The position numbers and the translations under genes were made by a program. Shown here one piece after another: positions 1 to 7,499 of a stretch of DNA of 9,412 nucleotides. The notes below the pieces were generated by a model, which ran no database searches, was not told the DNA's origin, and saw only the letters and a list, made by a program, of their open reading frames with translations. Within the stretch, counting starts at the first letter, position 1, and every line of letters begins with the position of its first letter. The DNA is from Planctomycetota bacterium (GTDB lineage Bacteria > Planctomycetota > Phycisphaerae > WQYP01 > JAJZKY01): positions 1 to 9,412 of the forward strand of contig JAJZKY010000144.1 in the NCBI GenBank assembly GCA_021803885.1, given 5' to 3'.

Positions 1-2
1 TT

Positions 3-59
3 ACGGTTGATGTGTACCTGATGTCGGCAGGCTCGTATACAATATCAATAGGCGGATGA
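3..59 (+). CDS. C-terminal tail of an upstream gene (partial, unidentified)
   Basis: The third forward frame is open from the window edge to a TGA at 57-59 and encodes 18 residues, TVDVYLMSAGSYTISIGG. The alternation of hydrophobic and polar residues (VDVYL, YTISI) is what a terminal beta strand of a folded or exported protein would look like. The other two forward frames hit stops by positions 9 and 21. The codon-aligned reverse-strand reading of the same bases has no ATG, GTG or TTG after its upstream stop near 95, so a minus-strand gene starting here is unlikely. It would end 73 bp before gene 1, so it could belong to the same transcription unit. Too little remains to name a family. The call rests only on an open frame and a plausible peptide. 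Confidence 0.4.
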   Translation, partial: TVDVYLMSAGSYTISIGG

Positions 60-115
60 TGGGGAGGGTGGAGTTTGGCTCTGAGCGTTGGTCACGTGCA
101 GAAGCAGGGGCATGT

Positions 116-137
116 GAGCATATGGCGAGCATATGGC
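116..137 (+). repeat. 11-bp perfect tandem duplication over the gene 1 start codon
   Basis: GAGCATATGGC occurs twice back to back (116-126 and 127-137). Each copy holds an ATG, at 122 and 133, and because the unit is 11 bp the two lie in different frames. The second opens gene 1. The first opens a 13-codon reading frame that ends at TGA 161-163, inside gene 1. No good Shine-Dalgarno sequence precedes 133: the nearest purine stretches are GAG at 127-129 and AGGGG at 106-110, the latter 11 nt before ATG 122. The duplication may therefore have altered how gene 1 is initiated. Confidence 0.85.
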
Positions 138-2466
138 TTTTGAGGAAACCGCCCGCGGAGTGAATTTGTCAGATAAAACAGAAAGTTCAACGCCGGCGGC
201 AACGCCGACGGGGGTATCAAGCGGCGCAATCACACCGGCCGTTTCAGCCAGCGCTGGGGCGGGCACCGGCGGCAGTGAATTGCTTCGGTTGATTGTGGAC
301 CGGGTGGGTGGTAAACGCATCTTGCTGGCCGTAGCGATGCTCGCGTTGGCGTTGGCCGTTTTTTCGCCGGCACTCGGCGGCGGAGAGATGTGGGATGACG
401 CCATTTTGGTGCTGCACAACTCGGCGATGAAAAGCACCAGCGGGCTGGCAACCATCTGGTATCCGATAGGCCATGAGATATCTATCGCATCAAAAACGCC
501 GACGTATTTATATGGTGGTGGAATTGGCCGCCCGAGCGTGATTGTTGGGTTAATGTGGCCGCTGCGGCAGGTAACGCTGTGCGGGCCTAATCATTCGGGT
601 AAGCCGCCGGGAACCATGACGGTTACACCATTTGGCATAACACCCGATTATTTTCCGGTTATGTCTACCCTGTTTTGGGTGGAGTGGCGCGTCTGGGGCC
701 ATCATTTATGGGGTTACCGGCTGGTAAGCATCTTTCTGCATACTCTGGGAGCGGTGCTGCTGTGGCGAATATTGGTGCAACTTGGTATTCCGGCGCCCTG
801 GTTGGGCGCGGTGCTTTATCTGATTCATCCGGTAACCGTTGAGAGCGTGGTCTGGATTGCCGAACTTAAAAACACGCTGTCAGGTTTCTTTTGTTATTTG
901 GCGCTGACCCTGTTTTTAGAGTTTGACAAGCGCCGGCAATGGGGCTGGTACGTGGCTGCCTTGCTGGCATTTCTGCTGGCTCTTTTATCGAAAACCACAG
1001 TAGTTACGTTGGCGCCGGTATTGGTGTTGTGCATCTGGTGGCGGCGCAGCCGCGTGGCCTGGCGCGATATTGCGGCCGTGGCTCCGTTCTTTTTACTGGC
1101 GCTGATATTGGGATTGGTCACCATGTGGTTTCAATATCGGCAGGCATTGCATGGGCGCGTGCCCGTGCGACCGATACCCGAAAGGGTTGCCGGGGCCGGT
1201 TGGGTGTTCTGGTTTTATGTGCTTAAAGATGTGTTCCCGTATCGCATGCTTATGGTGTATCCGTATTGGCATGTGCCCTGGCAGCAATGGTGGGCGTGGC
1301 TGCCGGACGCCGCAATGGCGATGGTGGCTGGCTCGTGTTGGTGGTTTTGGCGCGTGTGGGGCCGGGCGGTTGCTTTTGGACTGGGCTTTTTTTTGATCAG
1401 TGTGCTGCCGGTGATGGGCCTGGTAAGCATGGCGTATATGGGCCAATCGCTGGTGGCGGATCATCTGCAGTATGTGGCCATTCCGGGCATTACAGCACTG
1501 TTCGCCGGTGGGTTGGCCGCGCTGCTGGCGCGACGGGGTGCAACGGCCATGAAAATCGGCCGCATTGCGGCCGTGGTGGCGGTGGCGGTGCTGGCAGTAC
1601 GGGCAGCGGCGCAAAGCGCCATTTACGCCAACCCTGAGCATGTCTGGAAGCATACGCTGCGCTACAACCCCGCCTCGTGGGCGGCGCATATGAATCTGGG
1701 TTCGGAGTATTTTAATCGCGGGCATTTGCAACAAGCGGAGTCGCAATATTTAGCCGGGCTGCGAATTCAGAAGCACTCGGCCGGTTTGTTTTACAATTAC
1801 GCACTACTTCTTAAGGACCAGGGGCATGTACATCAGGCCATTGCCGCCTTGGTGCAGGCCCTGAAGATAAACAGGACGGCCGACAGCGATATTTATTTGC
1901 TTGCGGCCCTGCGTGAGCGTTTAGGGCAGTGGGATCGGGCCTATTGGGACGTTCGCAAAGGGCTTGACATGATGCCGCAATCCGACAAGCTGCATCAAGC
2001 TTTGGCCCGCATTTACTGGCATCAGGCGTACCATGCGGCGGCCATTGCTGAATTGAAGTATGCCATTGCGCTTAATCCAACGCATTCGGTTTATCAATTT
2101 GAACTGGCGCAATACCTCGATGCTCTCAGGCAATACGATCGTGCCCTGCCTTATTATCGCCACGTTGTACATGCGAAGCCCGGCAGCGCAATGCGTCGTT
2201 TTTTGTATGGGCGGTGCCTGCTGAAAAATGGCGAGGTGGCGGCGGCAGTGGCTGAGCTTGAATCTGGACTTAAACTCCACAGGCACAACGCTGAGGCTCA
2301 TTTGTTGCTGGCGCAAGCCCTGCAGCAGGAGGGGCATCCGCAGGAGGCTCTGCGGCAAATGGCGTTGTACCATGAAGACCTGCGGCTGCTTAAGCCGCTG
2401 CCCAAGGATGCATATCAGTTAGAAGGTCTTCCAAAAGCGGATGTGCGGTTGGAGGGCTGGCAATGA
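133..2466 (+). CDS. TMTC-like multi-pass membrane protein with seven TPRs (gene 1)
   Basis: This 777-residue protein is a probable GT-C-type membrane glycosyltransferase of the TMTC-like class; substrate unknown. Residues 1-60 are a Ser/Thr/Ala/Gly-rich polar tail. The first membrane segment is about 62-82, followed by the acidic loop motif WDD (87-89). About ten further hydrophobic segments run to 493. Motifs shared with genes 2 and 4 are HPVTVE (232-237), AELKN (243-247), WGWY (270-273), SKT (286-288) and VADHLQY (441-447). A linker with VWKHTLRYNP (504-513) leads into seven ungapped 34-residue TPRs: 514-547, 548-581, 582-615, 616-649, 650-683, 684-717 and 718-751. Compared with genes 2 and 4 it has about 55 extra residues in the first loop (about 111-171). 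ATG 133 is the only ATG/GTG/TTG start after the last upstream in-frame stop (115-117), but its ribosome site is weak. Membrane location and family are firm; enzymatic activity is inferred from retained motifs. Confidence 0.85.
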   Translation: MAFEETARGVNLSDKTESSTPAATPTGVSSGAITPAVSASAGAGTGGSELLRLIVDRVGGKRILLAVAMLALALAVFSPALGGGEMWDDAILVLHNSAMKSTSGLATIWYPIGHEISIASKTPTYLYGGGIGRPSVIVGLMWPLRQVTLCGPNHSGKPPGTMTVTPFGITPDYFPVMSTLFWVEWRVWGHHLWGYRLVSIFLHTLGAVLLWRILVQLGIPAPWLGAVLYLIHPVTVESVVWIAELKNTLSGFFCYLALTLFLEFDKRRQWGWYVAALLAFLLALLSKTTVVTLAPVLVLCIWWRRSRVAWRDIAAVAPFFLLALILGLVTMWFQYRQALHGRVPVRPIPERVAGAGWVFWFYVLKDVFPYRMLMVYPYWHVPWQQWWAWLPDAAMAMVAGSCWWFWRVWGRAVAFGLGFFLISVLPVMGLVSMAYMGQSLVADHLQYVAIPGITALFAGGLAALLARRGATAMKIGRIAAVVAVAVLAVRAAAQSAIYANPEHVWKHTLRYNPASWAAHMNLGSEYFNRGHLQQAESQYLAGLRIQKHSAGLFYNYALLLKDQGHVHQAIAALVQALKINRTADSDIYLLAALRERLGQWDRAYWDVRKGLDMMPQSDKLHQALARIYWHQAYHAAAIAELKYAIALNPTHSVYQFELAQYLDALRQYDRALPYYRHVVHAKPGSAMRRFLYGRCLLKNGEVAAAVAELESGLKLHRHNAEAHLLLAQALQQEGHPQEALRQMALYHEDLRLLKPLPKDAYQLEGLPKADVRLEGWQ
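463..645 (+). other. Extra loop in gene 1 (about 55 residues absent from paralogues)
   Basis: Gene 1 and gene 2 align on either side of this segment: IWY (108-110) with IWF (80-82), and DYFPVMSTLFW with QYYPLVYTLFW. Between these anchors gene 2 has 6 residues and gene 4 has a similar number, while gene 1 has 61. The extra stretch is rich in Gly, Pro and Thr with few strongly hydrophobic runs, so it more likely extends the loop after the first membrane segment than adds a membrane pass. In GT-C enzymes that loop lies near the active site. No family was recognised in it. Confidence 0.6.
2451..2456 (+). promoter_or_regulatory. Shine-Dalgarno sequence of gene 2, inside the gene 1 end
   Basis: GGAGGG sits 6 nt before ATG 2463 and lies within the last codons of gene 1. 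With the ATGA stop/start overlap it supports 2463 as the gene 2 start and suggests translation of the two genes is coupled. Confidence 0.7.
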
Positions 2467-4676
2467 GCCAAACCCGGGGGACAGCGGGGTCCCATGAATT
2501 GGAAGCCAGCTCCGCGCAGAGTCCTCTGCTGGCAAGCGCATTGTGGCGATGGTTGAAAAAAGCCTGGCCGGGGGCCTTGGCTTTGCTGGTTTTGGCATTG
2601 GCGGCGTATTGGCCGTTGATTCATGCCGGCTACATATGGGACGACTATGGTTACATTGTGCAGAACCCAAGTCTGCGGCATGTGCGTGGGTTGTGGTCTA
2701 TCTGGTTTGTGCCCAGCACCAGCATTCAATATTACCCGCTCGTCTACACTCTTTTCTGGATTGAGTATCACCTCTGGGGCACAAACCCTGTTGGTTTTCA
2801 TTTGCTGAATATTGTTCTCCAGGCCATGGACGGGGTTTTGCTGTGGATGGTTCTGCGGCAGGTGCGGCTACCGGGCGCATGGTTGGCGGCGGCGCTTTTT
2901 ACCGTTCATCCGGTGCAGGTGGAGACGGTGGGTTGGGCGGTGGAGCAGAAAAATCTGACTTCGGCAGCGCTGGCATTCGGTGCTGTGCTGATGTACCTGC
3001 GGGCGTTTCCGTTGGCGGTAGGCAATAGCAAAATTGCTGTGGATGATTCCAGGGCCGCTGCAAAATGGGGTTGGTGGTATGCCGGTGCGACGGCATTGTA
3101 TGTAGCCGCTCTTTTGGGCAAAACAGATGTCTGTACATTGCCGGCGCTATTGTTGGTGCTTGCATGGTGGCGGCGGGGACGCATCGGCTGGCGTGACATA
3201 GCGCCTACGCTGCTTTGGTTTGGCTTTGGTTTGGCGCTGGCGGCCATGACCATTCATGTGGAGCATCATCAGGCGGGGGCTAAAGGGCCGGCCTTTGCGT
3301 TTTCGCTGGCGCAGCGCACCATTATGGCGGGGCATGCCATCTGGTTTTATCTGGGCAAACTGGCTTGGCCGCATCCGCTGCTGGAGGTATATTGGCGATG
3401 GAACCCCGCCGCGATGCGGGGCTGGCAGTGGCTCTGGCCGCTTTCAGCGCTGGGTGTAATTGTGATATTGTTTATTCTGCGCGGAAAGATAGGGCGAGGT
3501 CCCCTGACGGCGTCGCTGTTTTTTGGGATTGCCGCATCGCCGGTGCTGGGCTTTATTTCGTACTATACGATGCGCTACACATTTGTCGCGGATCATTACC
3601 AGTATTTAGCGTGCATTGGTCCTTTGTCGCTGGCAGCGGCGGGTGTGGTACTGGCAGCCAGGCGCTGGGGCCATTACAACTTAATGGGTGAACCGGTGCT
3701 ATTGTGGATTGTCAGCGCAGTGTTGCTGCTGGCGTTAGCTGCGGTTTCGTACGCCCAAAGCTTGGTTTATGAGCCGCCTTATCGGGTTTGGTCGCACGTG
3801 CTTAAGTACAATCCAAACTGCTGGGTCGCGCAGGAAAATCTGGCGGTGCATTACGCCATGCAGAAGCAACTGAGTATAGCCGGCCCGCTTTTGGCCAGCG
3901 CCAACAAACTTTCGGGTGGAGCTGATCCAACAGTTACCGGCAACATTGGCGATATGTATTACCTGATGGGGCGGTATTCGCTGGCGATTAAGTGGTATCG
4001 GGTGTCGCTGGCGGGGCAGCCTCACAATATGCATATTATTAAAAAGCTGGTGCACTGTTATGAACATACTGGCGACTGGGCGAATGCCATAAAAGATATC
4101 AAGCAGGGATTGGCATTTGTACCACGGTCGGCGGCATTGCATTTCATGCTGGCGGCAGACCTTGTGCATGCCGGAAACTTTAAGGCCGCTGCGTTGGCGT
4201 ATCGGCAAGGGTTGCGCTTTGAACCGCATAATACCAAGGCGCATTACGATCTGGCAATTACGCTCGAACGTCTTGGCGACTGGCAGGGGGCCTTGCGGCA
4301 TTTTGCCCGAGCAGTGGCAATATCGCCGCAGTATGCGCTGTGCCACTACGCTTATGGCAGATGCCTGCTGGCGCATGGTCGCGCGGCAGACGCCATCGGA
4401 GAATTGCAGGTGGCGACGCGCCTGGCACGAAAGGCAATTACGGGCCTGCACTTTGGGGCGACAAATCATGCTCCGCTGGACAATTTGCTTGCCTGCCTGC
4501 AGACGCTTGCCAAGGCTTACCGCGCCGATGGCGAATTGCAGCGGGCGAAAGCCGCTCAAGATGAGGCCCATGCGCTGGACGTTAAGATAAAGCTTTTTGC
4601 GCGGCATGGGTTGGGGCAATCCGGCGGATCCGGGCTGTTGCCGGCCGCGCAAACTACTGCAGGGCAGGGGCACTAA
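2463..4676 (+). CDS. TMTC-like multi-pass membrane protein with TPRs (gene 2)
   Basis: A 737-residue paralogue of genes 1, 3 and 4, most like gene 4. A polar N-terminus (1-34) precedes the first membrane segment (about 36-54) and the acidic motif WDD (59-61). Shared core motifs are HPVQVE (149-154), EQKN (161-164), GKT (219-221, SKT in genes 1 and 4), HVEHH (265-269), LLEVYWRWN (306-314) and VADHYQY (375-381). About 12 hydrophobic segments end near 430. The linker RVWSHVLKYNP (441-451) leads to an irregular first repeat, a 31-residue unit (490-520), three exact 34-residue TPRs (521-554, 555-588, 589-622) and a more diverged end. The start overlaps the gene 1 stop as ATGA and has a good ribosome site. 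With all core motifs kept, it is a candidate active GT-C transferase using a lipid-linked sugar. That role comes from family resemblance; the acceptor cannot be told from the sequence. Confidence 0.85.
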   Translation: MSQTRGTAGSHELEASSAQSPLLASALWRWLKKAWPGALALLVLALAAYWPLIHAGYIWDDYGYIVQNPSLRHVRGLWSIWFVPSTSIQYYPLVYTLFWIEYHLWGTNPVGFHLLNIVLQAMDGVLLWMVLRQVRLPGAWLAAALFTVHPVQVETVGWAVEQKNLTSAALAFGAVLMYLRAFPLAVGNSKIAVDDSRAAAKWGWWYAGATALYVAALLGKTDVCTLPALLLVLAWWRRGRIGWRDIAPTLLWFGFGLALAAMTIHVEHHQAGAKGPAFAFSLAQRTIMAGHAIWFYLGKLAWPHPLLEVYWRWNPAAMRGWQWLWPLSALGVIVILFILRGKIGRGPLTASLFFGIAASPVLGFISYYTMRYTFVADHYQYLACIGPLSLAAAGVVLAARRWGHYNLMGEPVLLWIVSAVLLLALAAVSYAQSLVYEPPYRVWSHVLKYNPNCWVAQENLAVHYAMQKQLSIAGPLLASANKLSGGADPTVTGNIGDMYYLMGRYSLAIKWYRVSLAGQPHNMHIIKKLVHCYEHTGDWANAIKDIKQGLAFVPRSAALHFMLAADLVHAGNFKAAALAYRQGLRFEPHNTKAHYDLAITLERLGDWQGALRHFARAVAISPQYALCHYAYGRCLLAHGRAADAIGELQVATRLARKAITGLHFGATNHAPLDNLLACLQTLAKAYRADGELQRAKAAQDEAHALDVKIKLFARHGLGQSGGSGLLPAAQTTAGQGH

Positions 4677-4683
4677 GGACCAC

Positions 4684-4690
4684 AGGAGGT
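4684..4690 (+). promoter_or_regulatory. Strong Shine-Dalgarno sequence with no start at proper spacing
   Basis: AGGAGGT is a near-perfect anti-16S match, 8 nt after the gene 2 stop. The first following ATG (4708) is 17 nt away and opens only 7 codons. No ATG, GTG or TTG lies at the usual 5-10 nt distance. It may be a relic of a lost start, the leader of a very short peptide, or chance. Confidence 0.4.
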
Positions 4691-4717
4691 TCCAAGCCGC
4701 GCCGTTAATGGCTGTGC

Positions 4718-4746
4718 TTGGCGCTAAGTAGCAAAGCGATTAAAAC
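4718..4746 (+). promoter_or_regulatory. Weak sigma70-like promoter candidate before gene 3
   Basis: TTGGCG (4718-4723) and TAAAAC (4741-4746) each match the -35/-10 consensus at 4 of 6 positions and are separated by exactly 17 bp. It would give gene 3 a leader of about 50 nt. Such matches occur by chance, and promoters in the suspected phylum are poorly defined, so this is only a candidate for independent transcription of genes 3 and 4. Confidence 0.2.
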
Positions 4747-4794
4747 GCCATCGTTTGCTGCAAGTGGGTCGCATGCGTGCCAGCGGCTTGAGAT

Positions 4795-4800
4795 AAGGAA
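4795..4800 (+). promoter_or_regulatory. Shine-Dalgarno sequence of gene 3
   Basis: AAGGAA lies 6 nt before ATG 4807 and supports that start; an in-frame stop at 4789-4791 excludes anything further upstream. Confidence 0.65.
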
Positions 4801-4806
4801 AGTTAT

Positions 4807-7458
4807 ATGCCTGACGCTTTAAGTTCCAGTGGTTCGGCCGGACAGGTGCCGTCTGGCGGAGGTCCGGCTGACGGCGCCTTTGCGCCGGTGCGGTTGAAGC
4901 GCATCGTACCTTGGCGGCAGATGGGCATGGGTCTTATTCTGTCTCTGGCCATGCTTTTGGTGTGCGCCCGGGCCTTAGACGGCTACTTCATGTGGAAGGA
5001 TTGGTCGCGGCTGCTTAACAATCCGTTGGTGCTCAACGAGGATGGCATCTTGGATGCCTGGACTTCGCCCTATCAACACAGTTTTGCGCCATTGGCCACC
5101 AGTGTTTCGTGGTTGGAATATCATGGATTTTTAGCGGCTCAACGCGCACTAAACAAGCCCGGCGCCAAGGTGCTTTTGTCGCCGGTGCCTTTTCATGTGG
5201 TAAATCTGCTGCTGGGCATGGCGGCTGCCATTCTTTTCTGGCTGATTCTGCGGCGATTAACCGTGCCGGGTGCATTTGCCGCGGCGCTGATATTCGCGGT
5301 TCATCCCATCACCGTCGAAACGGTGCTTTATCTTTCAGCTTCACCCATTTTACTGGCCGGCGTTTTGATACTGGCTGCCCTGCTGATTTTTGTGTACTGG
5401 CTGGACGATGCACGTTCCGGACGTTACCTCGCCGTGCTTGGTTTTACCGTGGCAGCGCTGTTGTGCAGTCCGGTGGTTGCGACGGCCGGCCCACTTTTAA
5501 TGCTGTTGATGGTGGGGTGGCGGCGGGGGCAAGACTCGCGCAGTCGAATGATCGCCTTGGCGTCATTGGTGCTCGTTGCCTTGGGGGCGGTGGCCGCGCA
5601 GGTGTGGATGTCGCTTGCGGCTACACGTTGGCTTGTGATGCCTTGGAATGTGCGGCTGGCGCATGCCGGGGGCGCATTTTGGTTTTACCTCTTTAAACTC
5701 GTATTGCCGGTTAATGTGATTCCAATGTATTCCGCATGGCCGCTGAGTGTTTCGGTCATCGGGTTTTTGCCTTTGGCTGGTGTGCTGGTATTACTGTTTG
5801 TGCTGTGGCGTCTTGGCGTCCGGCGGGGTGGGGTTTGGCGTGGAGCATTTTTTGGCACAGCAGCCTATGCGATTGCGCTGTTGCCGGTGTTCGGGCTTGT
5901 GACGCTGCCGGCGTTTATGGTGTCTCCGGTGGCCAATCGGTTGGCGTATGTGGCGATCATGCCGGCCATTGCGGTGATCTGCGGGCTTTTTGGCCGATGG
6001 CGTTTGCGGGCGCAGGTTGGCGGCCGCGTGGCGGTAGAGTTGGCGGCTTTGGTTATTGTATTGGCGCTGGGTATAGCCAGCTTTACCAATGCGGGTTATT
6101 ACCGCTCTCCGATTAAGCTGTGGAAACACGTCTTAAAGGTAAACCCGGACGCCTGGGCCGCTCATGACAACCTGGCGGAGCAATATTTTCTACTGGAGGG
6201 GCAGATCAACCTCGCCCGGCAGGAACTCCAGCAGGCGATACGCATAAACCCTGATGATGCCTACGCGCGGCTGCACCTGGCTTTATGGGATGAGCAGGTC
6301 GGTGCCAACGCCAATGCATTGGCGCAAATTCAGACGATGCTGGCTAAACATCCTCACAATGCCCAGGCTCTTGCGGAGCTGGCAGATTACGAGTTTACCC
6401 GTCACGATTATGTGCATGCGGCCAAACATGCTCTGGCGGCGGTTCAGATAGACCCGACATCTGAATTGGGCAATCGAACGCTTGCCAATGTACTGCGTTT
6501 CAGGCACGATCTCAAAGATGCCATTCAATATCTAAAAATGGCGGTTCGCTGGCATCCCAATGATGTTGCATTGCGTACCACACTGATTGAATGGCTCTTG
6601 GAGAACGGCAACAAGCAGGAAGCACTTACCCAAGCCAAATTGCTGGCGGGTGAATTTCCAGATGACGCCGGAAAGCAGCGCATGCTTATTGGGCTGGAAC
6701 TGGCGCTGGGCGACATTAGTGCGGCTGATCGCACGTATCATCGCCTGGCAGCACAGCATCCAAATGACGCTTTGCTGCAGTATCAGTACGCCAACGCGTT
6801 AGACAACCAGAACTTTTTCACCAGGGCTATTAAGCATTATCGTGCGGCCGTGCGGTTGGAGCCGCAGCAGCTGGATTTTCGTTTCAATCTGGCGACGGCC
6901 CTGCTCGACCACGGGGAAACGGCCGCTGGTCAGGCGGAGTTAAACAAAGTGTTTGCGATGGCGCCGCACGACCCTCAATGGCGTGTACGCTATGCGTTGT
7001 ACTTTTTGGATCACCACAATGTTGCCGCGGCTCTGCAGCAGTATAAATTGGCAGTCAGTCTGCAGCCGCGCAATCCTGCGGTGCGTTTCGCCTGGGCCAT
7101 AGCACTGCTCAACGCCGGCAACGAGACGGTCGGCGACGCCCAGATGCAGAAAGTGTTTTCCATGGACCCTCAGCGGGTCATGTGGCGTGTGCGGTATGTT
7201 ATTTACCTTGAATCGCACCATGATTTAAAAGGAGCGGTAGCGCAACTGCGCAAAATTACACAACTATTTCCCACGCAGGCTGCTGCTTGGAATAGCCTGG
7301 CGATGGACCTGTGGCAGCTCGGTGACTTTTCCGCGGCTCGGCAGGCCCGTGCCCGAGCGGTTAAGCTCAATCCGGCTTTCGTTAACCTGCCGTTCCCGCC
7401 GGTAACGACGAATACAGCGGCTCCTTTAAAATCAGCGCAGCCTTTGCCCAACCAATAA
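4807..7458 (+). CDS. TMTC-like membrane protein with degenerate core motifs and twelve TPRs (gene 3)
   Basis: At 883 residues this is the longest paralogue. It keeps the membrane layout (first segment about 38-56, about 12 segments to 425) and landmarks such as HPITVETV (166-173), FWFYLFK (291-297) and LWKHVLKVNP (438-447). The polar residues common to genes 1, 2 and 4 are mostly replaced: WDD is WKD (63-65), the E-x-K-N stretch is SASPI (177-181), (S/G)KT is CSP (220-222), and VADHxQY is VANRLAY (375-381). The C-terminus has twelve TPRs, the first of 35 residues (448-482) and eleven of exactly 34 up to 856. Repeats 8-9 resemble 10-11. A short Pro/Thr tail ends the protein. The frame is intact with no internal stop, so it is not an ordinary pseudogene. 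I infer loss or change of catalysis with a kept or enlarged TPR binding role, perhaps as partner of the neighbouring proteins. A different chemistry cannot be excluded. Confidence 0.85.
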   Translation: MPDALSSSGSAGQVPSGGGPADGAFAPVRLKRIVPWRQMGMGLILSLAMLLVCARALDGYFMWKDWSRLLNNPLVLNEDGILDAWTSPYQHSFAPLATSVSWLEYHGFLAAQRALNKPGAKVLLSPVPFHVVNLLLGMAAAILFWLILRRLTVPGAFAAALIFAVHPITVETVLYLSASPILLAGVLILAALLIFVYWLDDARSGRYLAVLGFTVAALLCSPVVATAGPLLMLLMVGWRRGQDSRSRMIALASLVLVALGAVAAQVWMSLAATRWLVMPWNVRLAHAGGAFWFYLFKLVLPVNVIPMYSAWPLSVSVIGFLPLAGVLVLLFVLWRLGVRRGGVWRGAFFGTAAYAIALLPVFGLVTLPAFMVSPVANRLAYVAIMPAIAVICGLFGRWRLRAQVGGRVAVELAALVIVLALGIASFTNAGYYRSPIKLWKHVLKVNPDAWAAHDNLAEQYFLLEGQINLARQELQQAIRINPDDAYARLHLALWDEQVGANANALAQIQTMLAKHPHNAQALAELADYEFTRHDYVHAAKHALAAVQIDPTSELGNRTLANVLRFRHDLKDAIQYLKMAVRWHPNDVALRTTLIEWLLENGNKQEALTQAKLLAGEFPDDAGKQRMLIGLELALGDISAADRTYHRLAAQHPNDALLQYQYANALDNQNFFTRAIKHYRAAVRLEPQQLDFRFNLATALLDHGETAAGQAELNKVFAMAPHDPQWRVRYALYFLDHHNVAAALQQYKLAVSLQPRNPAVRFAWAIALLNAGNETVGDAQMQKVFSMDPQRVMWRVRYVIYLESHHDLKGAVAQLRKITQLFPTQAAAWNSLAMDLWQLGDFSAARQARARAVKLNPAFVNLPFPPVTTNTAAPLKSAQPLPNQ
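6865..7272 (+). repeat. Duplicated two-TPR module (68 residues, two copies) in gene 3
   Basis: Residues 687-754 and 755-822 align without gaps at a 68-residue offset. I count 26 identical positions of 68. Shared features beyond the TPR consensus include KVFxMxP (714-720 and 782-788) and WRVRY followed by Y and HH (725-737 and 793-805). This points to duplication of a pair of TPRs rather than of single repeats. The DNA copies (6865-7068 and 7069-7272) are clearly diverged, so the event is old. Confidence 0.7.
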
Positions 7459-7489
7459 ACCGCCGGTGAGATTGGTGCGGCTGGAATAC

Positions 7490-7493
7490 AGGA
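7490..7493 (+). promoter_or_regulatory. Shine-Dalgarno sequence fixing the gene 4 start at 7500
   Basis: AGGA lies 6 nt before ATG 7500. The in-frame TTG at 7494, two codons upstream, directly abuts it and has no room for ribosome binding, so ATG 7500 is preferred. Confidence 0.6.
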
Positions 7494-7499
7494 TTGTTT

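Larger units (their letters stand above)
4677..4806 (+). other. Spacer between genes 2 and 3
   Basis: This is the longest non-coding stretch between the four genes. It holds an unattached AGGAGGT, a 7-codon reading frame (ATG 4708 to TAG 4729-4731, peptide MAVLGAK), a weak inverted repeat (CCAAGC 4692-4697 with GCTTGG 4716-4721) and a weak promoter candidate. No T-tract follows the inverted repeat, so it is not an intrinsic terminator. An in-frame TGA at 4789-4791 rules out a longer gene 3. Confidence 0.6.

Noticed and set aside
36..43. TATACAAT as a -10 element before gene 1
   Set aside because: No acceptable -35 lies about 17 bp upstream: TTGATG at 7-12 is too far. The bases are also probably the coding end of the upstream gene.
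583..606. Walker A-like GPNHSGK (GxxxxGK) in the extra loop of gene 1
   Set aside because: The lysine is followed by Pro instead of Ser/Thr, there is no Walker B or nucleotide-binding fold nearby, and the segment lies in a membrane protein loop; chance match.
1093..1746. Open minus-strand frame of 217 codons opposite gene 1
   Set aside because: The product is rich in Arg, His, Gln and Pro, typical of an antisense shadow of a membrane protein gene; no ribosome site or family signal was seen.
3735..4673. Open minus-strand frame of 312 codons opposite the gene 2 TPR region
   Set aside because: It lies wholly antisense to a clear TPR coding region, its product has no recognisable motifs, and GC-rich third positions commonly leave the opposite frame open.
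4692..4721. Inverted repeat CCAAGC/GCTTGG as a terminator after gene 2
   Set aside because: The stem is only 6 bp with an 18-nt loop and no T-tract follows, so it does not qualify as an intrinsic terminator.
4807..7458. Gene 3 as a pseudogene
   Set aside because: It has lost conserved motifs but the 883-codon frame is intact, has a good ribosome site and keeps strict TPR periodicity, which suggests continued constraint.
7494..7499. TTG at 7494 as the gene 4 start
   Set aside because: It abuts the Shine-Dalgarno AGGA with no spacing, whereas ATG 7500 is 6 nt away.
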